The notes under the pieces were generated by a model. The model was given only the letters and a program-made list of their open reading frames with translations. It did no database searches and had not been told where the DNA came from. Of a stretch of 14,200 bases of DNA, positions 8,862 to 14,200 are shown in pieces (within the stretch, counting starts at the first letter, position 1; every line of letters begins with the position of its first letter). The stretch comes from Gammaproteobacteria bacterium (GTDB lineage: Bacteria > Pseudomonadota > Gammaproteobacteria > Thiohalomonadales > Thiohalomonadaceae): positions 1-14,200 of the forward strand of contig JADFYS010000018.1 of the NCBI GenBank assembly GCA_015232955.1. The letters run 5' to 3'. The position numbers were made by a program, and so were the translations under genes.

Positions 8862-8919
8862 CCGGGGTGAGGGCTAAAACAGGCCAGGGGGTAACCGTTC
8901 AGACCCCATCACCTGATCT

Positions 8920-8940
8920 CCCTCTCCCAGCGGGAGAGGG
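8920..8940. repeat. Hairpin of repeat unit 2
   Basis: The same nine-base arms as unit 1 enclose AGC, again followed by GGGGTGAGGG (8943-8952). The two hairpins begin 79 bp apart and share their surroundings, which shows tandem duplication of one unit. Confidence 0.8.
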
Positions 8941-8983
8941 TAGGGGTGAGGGTTAAAAAAGCAGAGGGGTCTGAACGGTTACC

Positions 8984-9175
8984 TTATAGCGGTGGCGACC
9001 CCCCGTATTATATATTTTGCGATGCTGTATTGAAACATCAGGTAATAGGGTAATATCGCTCAACAGAAGAACAATGACTTACAGTAACTTATGCAATATT
9101 AATTAGTTAGCTATGAGGTAAAAATCTGAACATTCCAAGCATCTTGAGTATAGCCAATCGACACAATTTTGAAGC
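8984..9175. other. AT-rich spacer with no gene recognised
   Basis: Between the repeat element and the end of the efflux gene there is no ORF with protein-like character and no tRNA-like fold that I can see. No strong hairpin plus T-run was found to terminate the minus-strand operon. Confidence 0.5.
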
Positions 9176-10156
9176 TTAGCTTGTTTCACTAGGTTTACAG
9201 TCCTCTCCATGGCAGCGATTTACTTCGATGGTGATGTGTTTCAAGGGGGATAGGTGGTGAAGTAGATCTTTATAGTGAGTGGGGTTTTGTGGGATGTGTG
9301 TGATTAGTGAGATAATGCAGCCATACTTCTGGGGGCCCACCTCCCAAATATGGAGGTCAACCACTTGATTGTCAGCATCGGCCTCTATTGTGGTGCAGAT
9401 TTTTTTTGATAGTTCAGCCGTAGGGGTGCTATCCAAGAGCACCTGACTGGTCTGTCTTAGGAGGCCTACAGCCCACTTTGTGATGAGTATCGCCCCCACT
9501 ATCCCCATTGCGGCATCCATCCAGACCCAGCCTAAATACATGCCGGCGATAAGGGCGACAATCGCTAGTAGTGATGTCAGTGCATCGGCGACTACATGGA
9601 GATAAGCGGCTTTTAGATTGTGATCATGGTGGTGATGGTGGTGGTTATCACCTTCCTTCTCATGGTGGTGATGTCCATGATCGTGACCGTGATGATGATC
9701 CCCCCCACCATGAAGTAGCCACGCACTAACCAGATTAACGATTAGGCCAATGGAAGCGACAAATATCGCCTCATGGAAGTGGATAGTCTCGGGGTTAAAA
9801 AAGCGGTTAAGTGATTCTACTCCCATTAACAGGGCGACCATTGCTAAGGCGATAGCACTTGTGTAACCCCCTAGCGCGGTTACCTTGCCGGTACCAAAGC
9901 TGAATCTGGGGTTTTCAGCATGTTTTCGGGCGTAGTTATAGGCGAAGAGGGTGATGGCAAGTGCGGCAACATGGGTTCCCATGTGCCAGCCGTCTGCCAG
10001 TAGCGCCATGGAGCCGAAGAGGTAGCCTGCTGATATCTCAATCACCATCATCACCGCTGTGAGCAGAACTACCCACTGAGTTTTGCGCTCACTGCTACTG
10101 AAGTCGACACTGTAATTGTGGCTGTGGCGCCACTCTTCAACCGCTTGATGATTCAT
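9176..10156 (-). CDS. dmeF: CDF-family divalent metal efflux protein, DmeF-like
   Basis: A 326-residue cation diffusion facilitator: an inner-membrane metal/proton antiporter expected to export Co, Ni, Zn or Fe ions. TM1 (~26-46) leads to MALLADGWHMGTH (50-62) in TM2, whose Asp/His residues fit the DmeF subgroup rather than the DxxxD of zinc exporters such as YiiP. GTGKVTALGGY follows (~88-98). A cytoplasmic loop at 153-179 holds 16 histidines, a probable metal-sensing or buffering segment. TM5 carries HVVAD (H187, D191), the conserved metal site. The C-terminal domain (~245-320) has the usual cytoplasmic CDF fold with VDLHIWEVG. Length is normal. The gene begins 10 nt after the iron-importer ATPase stop and so is the fourth gene of that operon. 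No clear Shine-Dalgarno is seen. Family is certain; substrate is inferred. Confidence 0.88.
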   Translation of the reverse strand: MNHQAVEEWRHSHNYSVDFSSSERKTQWVVLLTAVMMVIEISAGYLFGSMALLADGWHMGTHVAALAITLFAYNYARKHAENPRFSFGTGKVTALGGYTSAIALAMVALLMGVESLNRFFNPETIHFHEAIFVASIGLIVNLVSAWLLHGGGDHHHGHDHGHHHHEKEGDNHHHHHHDHNLKAAYLHVVADALTSLLAIVALIAGMYLGWVWMDAAMGIVGAILITKWAVGLLRQTSQVLLDSTPTAELSKKICTTIEADADNQVVDLHIWEVGPQKYGCIISLITHIPQNPTHYKDLLHHLSPLKHITIEVNRCHGEDCKPSETS

Positions 10157-10166
10157 AAATTTTATC

Positions 10167-11216
10167 TCACTTGATGGGAAAGGCGACTAGGTCGTTCACT
10201 TGTAATGATATTCCGATGGACTCCCCTATGGCGTGGTTGTGGTGGCTCTGAACCATGCAGAGGAGTGAGGTGTCCTCATTGATCTTTAGGGTGTAGAGGT
10301 AGTCGGCACCGCGGAAGATCTTATCCATTACCTCAAATTGATTGTCAGATTCATCGTTATGGATAATATCGTCGGGACGAAGTAGTAGTGACACCTCATG
10401 ACCAACGGCAACTTCCGCAGTAAAATTACCGGCAATGGAGCCTAAGGCGGTTTCGATATGGTGACCATCGATAACTTTACCTTTAATGAGTCGACCTTCA
10501 CCGATAAACTCGGCCACAGTAATATTGCTGGGTCGATGGTAGATCTCATAACCACTACCCCACTGATGCATCAACCCTTGGTGGAGTACGCCGATCTTAT
10601 CGGCCATGGCAAATGCCTCTTGTTGATCGTGGGTGACAAGGATGGCAGTGATATCTTCCCGCTTTAATATCATCCGTATCTCTTTGGCCAGCTGCTGCCT
10701 AAGCTCAACATCGAGCCCAGAGAAGGGCTCATCAAGCAGAAGAATGTCGGGTCTAGGGGCCATCGCACGCGCTAAGGCAACCCGCTGTTGCTGCCCACCT
10801 GAGAGTTGGTGGGGATAGGCGTCAGCGTGATCTTTTAAACCGATAAGCTGAAGTAGCTCGGTCACTCGCTGCTGCTGATCGCTGCTGGATAGCTTACGCA
10901 GGCCAAAAGCAATATTTTTGGCAACAGTGAGGTGAGGATAGAGAGCAAAGTCTTGAAAGACCATTCCCACTCGCCGCTCTTCGGGGGGCACCATCTTGTC
11001 CAATAGGGTGGAGACAATACGCCCTTGAAGTTGAATTGCGCCTTCAGTGACTGGCTCAAAGCCGGCGATGGCACGGAGAATACTGCTTTTACCGCAACCG
11101 CTGGGGCCTAAGAGTGAGCCTATTTCGCCTCGATCTAGACTAAAACTGACATTGTTGATAACGGTGTTATCGCCATAGGCGATTGAGACATTGTGGATTT
11201 GTAAGGCGTTATTCAT
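10167..11216 (-). CDS. fbpC: Ferric iron ABC importer, ATP-binding subunit
   Basis: A 349-residue ABC ATPase that energises uptake of ferric iron from the periplasm at the inner-membrane face. It shows Walker A GPSGCGKSS (37-45, K43), Q-loop MVFQDFALYPHL (Q88), signature LSGGQQQR (138-145), Walker B ILLLDEP (D162, E163), D-loop SGLD and H-loop VTHD (H196). A TOBE-type C-terminal extension (~240-349) follows, as usual for the FbpC/PotA/MalK class. The start overlaps the permease end by 8 bp and no strong ribosome binding site is seen, so translation is probably coupled. The substrate assignment rests on the adjoining FbpA-like protein and the Fur-type operator; the ATPase alone could equally belong to a polyamine or thiamine importer. 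Confidence 0.9.
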   Translation of the reverse strand: MNNALQIHNVSIAYGDNTVINNVSFSLDRGEIGSLLGPSGCGKSSILRAIAGFEPVTEGAIQLQGRIVSTLLDKMVPPEERRVGMVFQDFALYPHLTVAKNIAFGLRKLSSSDQQQRVTELLQLIGLKDHADAYPHQLSGGQQQRVALARAMAPRPDILLLDEPFSGLDVELRQQLAKEIRMILKREDITAILVTHDQQEAFAMADKIGVLHQGLMHQWGSGYEIYHRPSNITVAEFIGEGRLIKGKVIDGHHIETALGSIAGNFTAEVAVGHEVSLLLRPDDIIHNDESDNQFEVMDKIFRGADYLYTLKINEDTSLLCMVQSHHNHAIGESIGISLQVNDLVAFPIK

Positions 11217-12798
11217 GACGAGACCGAGTAATGGAGCGACTAAGGAGGATGACGGGAATGATTCCGGTGATGACGATAGCTAGGGCCGCAATGGAAGCAT
11301 CGGCGAGTCGCTCGTCTGATGCGAGTTCATAGGCGCGTACAGCTAAGGTATTAAAGTTAAATGGGCGTAGGATCAGTGTCGCTGGTAGCTCTTTGAGGAC
11401 ATCTACAAATACTAGAAGCAGTGCGGTGAGGATACTGCCACGCAGCATTGGAATGTGGACGGCTCTGGCGATTTCGCCAGAGCGATACCCCATTGAGCGG
11501 GCGGCTTCATCCATAGAGGGTCGAATCTTCCCCAACCCCGCTTCAACAGTCTGCAACGACACCGCCAAAAAGCGTACCAGATAGGCGAAGATAAGGGCGA
11601 TAGTTGTACCACTTAGAATTAGACCTGTAGAGTAGTCGAAATGGTTACGCATCCAGCCATCAACACTATTATCAAAAGCGGCAAAGGGGATGATAACCCC
11701 CACGGCGATGACTGTTCCCGGGACAGCATAACCCATTCCAGCAAGACGGACGGCAAAGTTGATAACAGGACTCTCATGAAGTCGTTTGCCGTAAGCCATG
11801 ACCAGCGCGAGTAGCAGTGCCAGTATAGAGGCTAGAGCGGCTAATTCGAGACTGTTCCAAATCAGTAGCAGGAATTCGCTATCTAACGACTCCTCTGCTG
11901 TGGTCAGTGCCCAGTAAAGTAGCTGTCCCGCCGGGAGAATAAAACCCAGGAAGAGGGTGCCAAAGGTGAAGCCAAAGGCAAGTTTAGCTGACCAGCCACT
12001 GAGTTCGTAACGCTTGAGTCCTTGATGACGCTGGCTGGTGTGGTGGTACTGGGCGTTACGACGAGAGTAACGCTCTAAAACTACCAGGGTAAAGACAAAT
12101 AGGAGTAGCATTGCAGATAACTGGGCGGCTGCTGCTGCGTTGTCAAGACCAAACCACGCGCGGAATATTCCGGTGGTAAAGGTAGAGACTCCGAAATATT
12201 GAACTGTGCCGTAATCCGCCAGGGTCTCCATCAGTGCCAGGGAGAGTCCGGCGATGATCGCTGGACGAGCTAAAGGTAGGGCAACGGTAAAGAAGGTGCG
12301 CCATGGGCCGTTTCCAAGGCTGCGACTGACATCAAGTACGCAGAGTGACTGCCCGAGGAATGCGGCACGCGAGAGGAGATAGATATAGGGGTAGAGCACG
12401 AGCGACATCATTGTCGCGGCTCCTTCAATTGATCTAACTTCAGGAAACCAGTAGTCGCCGTAACCCCAGCCACCGAACTCTCTAAGCAGGGATTGAACCG
12501 GACCAGCAAAGTCGAGAAGTCCGGTGTAGGTGTAGGCGATGATATAGGCGGGCATCGCCATTGGCAGTAGCAGCCCCCACTCAAAAAGGCTGCGACCTGG
12601 AAAGTTGCACATTGTTGTCAGCCAGGCTGAGCCGACACCAAGGATGAGGGTGCCGATGGCGACCCCCAGCATCAGTAGCAGTGAGTTGGTGATGTAGTCT
12701 TGAAGGACGGTATCAGCAAGGTGCTGCCAGACATCGCCCGCCGGCATCCAAATATGACCGATAACGACCCATACCGGCAGAGCCAGTAGGGTTGCCAT
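11209..12798 (-). CDS. fbpB: Ferric iron ABC importer, fused two-module permease
   Basis: An inner-membrane permease of 529 residues from the first ATG (553 from the preferred upstream start). It is rich in hydrophobic segments and contains two homologous transmembrane modules. Each has the EAA loop that docks the ATPase: LDVSRSLGNGPWRTFFTVAL near 155-174 and DEAARSMGYRSGEIARAVHI near 430-450, both followed by LP- or PM-type turns. This tandem layout is standard for FbpB/SfuB-type iron permeases. The ATG at 12798 lies within the first membrane segment (WQLTIVTMATLLALPVWVV) and has no Shine-Dalgarno. The frame is open upstream to the binding-protein TAG without any ATG, GTG or TTG, so the true N-terminus probably lies ~24 residues earlier at ATT 12870. 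Identity is firm; the start is unsettled. Confidence 0.9.
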   Translation of the reverse strand: MATLLALPVWVVIGHIWMPAGDVWQHLADTVLQDYITNSLLLMLGVAIGTLILGVGSAWLTTMCNFPGRSLFEWGLLLPMAMPAYIIAYTYTGLLDFAGPVQSLLREFGGWGYGDYWFPEVRSIEGAATMMSLVLYPYIYLLSRAAFLGQSLCVLDVSRSLGNGPWRTFFTVALPLARPAIIAGLSLALMETLADYGTVQYFGVSTFTTGIFRAWFGLDNAAAAAQLSAMLLLFVFTLVVLERYSRRNAQYHHTSQRHQGLKRYELSGWSAKLAFGFTFGTLFLGFILPAGQLLYWALTTAEESLDSEFLLLIWNSLELAALASILALLLALVMAYGKRLHESPVINFAVRLAGMGYAVPGTVIAVGVIIPFAAFDNSVDGWMRNHFDYSTGLILSGTTIALIFAYLVRFLAVSLQTVEAGLGKIRPSMDEAARSMGYRSGEIARAVHIPMLRGSILTALLLVFVDVLKELPATLILRPFNFNTLAVRAYELASDERLADASIAALAIVITGIIPVILLSRSITRSRHE

Positions 12799-12867
12799 GG
12801 TGACAATTGTAAGCTGCCAACGGCTCCAAGAACCGATGCGGGCCAGACCTTTCCAAGAGAGGCTGCT

Positions 12868-12884
12868 AATGACGATCTCTCCCT
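12868..12884 (-). promoter_or_regulatory. Ribosome binding site and likely ATT start of the permease
   Basis: Reading the minus strand, the binding-protein stop TAG runs into AGGGAGAG (12884-12877). Six bases (ATCGTC) follow, then ATT at 12870-12868 in the permease frame. The spacing is right for translation start, and the 24 extra residues complete the first membrane helix. ATT is a rare start codon (infC is the known example), so a base-call error is the main alternative. Confidence 0.5.
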
Positions 12885-13908
12885 ATTTCCAGCCGGCGCG
12901 ATCCATTAGCCGTACGGCATCCGGGTTTAGTTTGCCTAAGAACGATAGGTTAAGTGGATCAAATTTAAACTCGCCCCACTGCTTTAAGGTCGCGCTTGCC
13001 TCTACACCAGAGACAACGGGGTACTCACCATTGGTCTCCGCATACCACTTCTGTGACTCTTTAGAGGTGAGAAACTCCGCAAGTTTGATCGCGTTATCTC
13101 TGTTTTTTGCTGAGTGAGTTAAGGCGATGCCGCTCACATTGACATGGGCACCACGGCTCTCTTGGTTAGGCCAGAAAAGCCCCATCTGCTGTGCAATTTC
13201 TCGTTCTGATTCATCTTTTGAGGTGAGCATTCCCGCCAGATAGTAGGTGTTGGCGATGGCAAGGTCGCACATTCCGGCTACGGCGGCTTTGATCTGGTCG
13301 CGATCTCCCCCTTTAGGCGTACGAGCAAGGTTCTTAACTAGATCCGATGCCCAGCGCTCGGTCTCACTCAAGCCATTCGCTGTGATGAGTGACGATACGA
13401 GTGACTGGTTGTAGATGTTGCTCGAAGAGCGAATGCAGATTTTTCCCTTCCATTTTGCGTCGGCAAGATCTTCATAAGTGGAAAGTTGACTTGGCGTGAC
13501 GCGACCTTTGACATACATAATGGGACGGGCGCGCAGTGTCAGTCCAAACCAGTGTCCATCCGGGTCGCGGAAATTCTCTGGTATGGCTTGCTCAAGCTGT
13601 TTGGAGTTGACGGCTTGGGTGACACCCGATGTTTTGGCGCGGTGAAGCCGTCCCGCATCGGTGGTGATGAGGAGGTCGGCGGGTGAGTTCATCCCTTCGC
13701 TCTTTAGGCGCTTGAGAAGGGCATCGGCCTTGCCGGTGACCATGTTGACTTTAATCCCGGTCTCTTGAGTAAACCGGTCGAGAAGAGGCTTAATAAGCTT
13801 CTCTTTACGGGCAGAGTAGAGGTTTATCTCTTCAGCTGCGATAGCCGCATTACTCACCAAGATGGTGACGATTAGGAAAAGTTTGAGCAGGTGCGAATTC
13901 ACGCTCAT
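12883..13908 (-). CDS. fbpA: Periplasmic ferric-iron-binding protein of the ABC importer
   Basis: A 341-residue solute-binding protein of the FbpA/FutA/IdiA class. The signal peptide is clear: LLKLFLIVTILVSNAAIA with likely cleavage after A24 (AIA/AEE). The mature protein opens with INLYSARKEKLIKPLLDRF, where Y31 sits at the position of a usual ligand-region tyrosine. The motif NTYYLAGML places Y222 and Y223 at the paired tyrosines that bind Fe(III) in this family. The end, LMDRAGWK, is the family's usual C-terminus, so the TAG stop is genuine. The start has AAGGAGA 9 nt upstream. It is the first gene of the operon and lies directly behind the Fur-type promoter. It captures ferric iron in the periplasm and hands it to the permease. 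Confidence 0.93.
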   Translation of the reverse strand: MSVNSHLLKLFLIVTILVSNAAIAAEEINLYSARKEKLIKPLLDRFTQETGIKVNMVTGKADALLKRLKSEGMNSPADLLITTDAGRLHRAKTSGVTQAVNSKQLEQAIPENFRDPDGHWFGLTLRARPIMYVKGRVTPSQLSTYEDLADAKWKGKICIRSSSNIYNQSLVSSLITANGLSETERWASDLVKNLARTPKGGDRDQIKAAVAGMCDLAIANTYYLAGMLTSKDESEREIAQQMGLFWPNQESRGAHVNVSGIALTHSAKNRDNAIKLAEFLTSKESQKWYAETNGEYPVVSGVEASATLKQWGEFKFDPLNLSFLGKLNPDAVRLMDRAGWK

Positions 13909-13958
13909 AGCTGGGTATCTCCTTACATTAATTGTGGTTTAGATCAAAAGAAGGCTTC

Positions 13959-13986
13959 ATGATAACCATTATCAAAACGATGTCAA
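13959..13986 (-). promoter_or_regulatory. Sigma-70-type promoter of the iron uptake operon
   Basis: On the minus strand there is a perfect TTGACA -35 box (13986-13981), a 16-bp spacer and a TATCAT -10 box (13964-13959), about 50 bp ahead of the fbpA start codon. It drives the four-gene operon. Confidence 0.75.
13960..13974. promoter_or_regulatory. Fur box (7-1-7 operator)
   Basis: TGATAACCATTATCA matches the 7-1-7 Fur pattern TGATAAT-N-ATTATCA at 13 of the 14 arm positions. It lies over the -10 box, so Fe-loaded Fur would block RNA polymerase directly and induce the operon under iron limitation. The match is seen in the sequence; Fur binding is inferred from the known consensus. Confidence 0.8.
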
Positions 13987-14039
13987 GAAAATAACCTTGT
14001 TTTGAATGCATGAATTTTAATAGTAAGTATTTGGTTTCT

Positions 14040-14060
14040 GAAAAACCGACAGGGAGCGGT
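14040..14060 (-). terminator. Weak possible terminator of the right-edge gene
   Basis: On the minus strand, ACCG and CGGT arms (14060-14057 and 14048-14045) with an 8-nt loop are followed by a T-run (14045-14041). The stem is only four pairs, so this is tentative. It lies about 33 bp past the stop of the partial gene at the right edge. Confidence 0.25.
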
Positions 14061-14092
14061 AGCTGTTAGTTATTTCCAACTAAAACAGTATG

Positions 14093-14200
14093 TTAATATT
14101 TTGACGCCAGATAGACTCCCAAGGCTATTAAGTTAGTGACTGCGAAGGGATCTCCGCTACCCGATTGCCGGGTGTCGATGGCATGGACGCCATCGTCAAG
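14093..14200 (-). CDS. C-terminal fragment of an unidentified protein (cut by the window edge)
   Basis: The minus strand is open from the window edge to TAA (14095-14093) and encodes 35 residues ending in LIALGVYLASKY. The composition is protein-like, with a DTRQSGSGDPFAV stretch before a hydrophobic helix, and third positions are GC-rich. I do not recognise the family from this short tail. The gene is transcribed in the same direction as the iron operon, but the operon's own promoter lies between them, so the two are probably separate units. Confidence 0.55.
   Translation of the reverse strand, partial: LDDGVHAIDTRQSGSGDPFAVTNLIALGVYLASKY

Larger units (their letters stand above)
8811..8982. 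mobile_element. 172-bp MITE/REP-like element with terminal inverted repeats and 5-bp flanking repeat
   Basis: The ends are GTAACCGTTTAGTCCCC (8811-8827) and GGGGTCTGAACGGTTAC (8966-8982), inverted repeats matching at 15 of 17 positions. Both sides are flanked by CTTAT (8806-8810 and 8983-8987), an exact 5-bp candidate target-site duplication. Inside, a second copy of the left end at 8891-8907 pairs perfectly with the right end. The element is thus built from two tandem units of about 80 bp, each holding a CCCTCTCCC/GGGAGAGGG hairpin and a GGGGTGAGGG tract. It has no coding capacity. This style of hairpin repeat is common as dispersed copies in proteobacterial genomes. The location, between two converging operons, is typical of such elements. 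Confidence 0.7.

Noticed and set aside
8841..8940. The two strong hairpins as intrinsic terminators
   Set aside because: Neither strand has a T-run directly after the stems; G-rich or purine tracts follow instead.
8811..8982. Two similar repeat units as a short CRISPR array
   Set aside because: The units are ~80 bp, diverged and hairpin-centred with inverted ends and a flanking 5-bp repeat; there is no short identical repeat with unique spacers and no cas gene.
9620..9710. Apparent CAT/ATG-rich tandem repeat
   Set aside because: It is simply the His-rich loop of the efflux protein read on the opposite strand.
12797..13117. A 106-codon plus-strand ORF
   Set aside because: It lies wholly antisense to fbpA and the permease 5' region, with no ribosome binding site and a low-complexity, non-family product.

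Overview
The window reads as a gammaproteobacterial chromosome segment. This is a judgement from protein resemblance (FbpABC-type iron importer, DmeF-type efflux protein, Fur-type operator) and mid-range base composition; no rRNA or other taxonomic marker is present, so the genus is left open. Two blocks of genes converge on a short mobile-element-like repeat.

Left block, + strand, 1-8797: a defence-type locus. It opens with the last 56 codons of an unidentified gene (1-171). A gene-poor stretch follows, holding what looks like the first codons of a broken antitoxin-like gene and one doubtful small ORF. Next is a very large (2109 aa) DEAD/DEAH-type helicase with several Cys clusters, a DUF1998-type C-terminal helicase-associated region and a further C-terminal domain. 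By size and architecture it is best matched to DruE, the hallmark protein of Druantia anti-phage systems. Two bases downstream lies a 706-aa SF1 (UvrD/Rep-like) helicase whose first ~95 residues look like a RelE/ParE-superfamily toxin fold. The two helicases are almost certainly cotranscribed. None of the usual Druantia partners is visible within the window, so this may be a variant or derived system; the genes left of the window decide that.

Centre, 8798-9175: a 172-bp element with terminal inverted repeats, two tandem hairpin units and an exact 5-bp flanking direct repeat (CTTAT). It has the form of a MITE or REP-like dispersed repeat. The remaining ~190 bp up to the end of the efflux gene is AT-rich and has no recognisable gene.

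Right block, - strand, 13908 down to 9176: a tightly packed four-gene operon for periplasmic ferric-iron uptake (binding protein, fused two-module permease, ATPase), followed by a CDF metal efflux protein with a His-rich loop. A strong promoter with a near-perfect Fur operator on its -10 box precedes it, so iron repression is expected. The permease lacks a conventional start codon at the position favoured by its ribosome binding site; an ATT start 13 nt after the preceding stop codon is the best fit. At the right edge, 14093-14200 is the C-terminal end of another minus-strand gene of unknown function.
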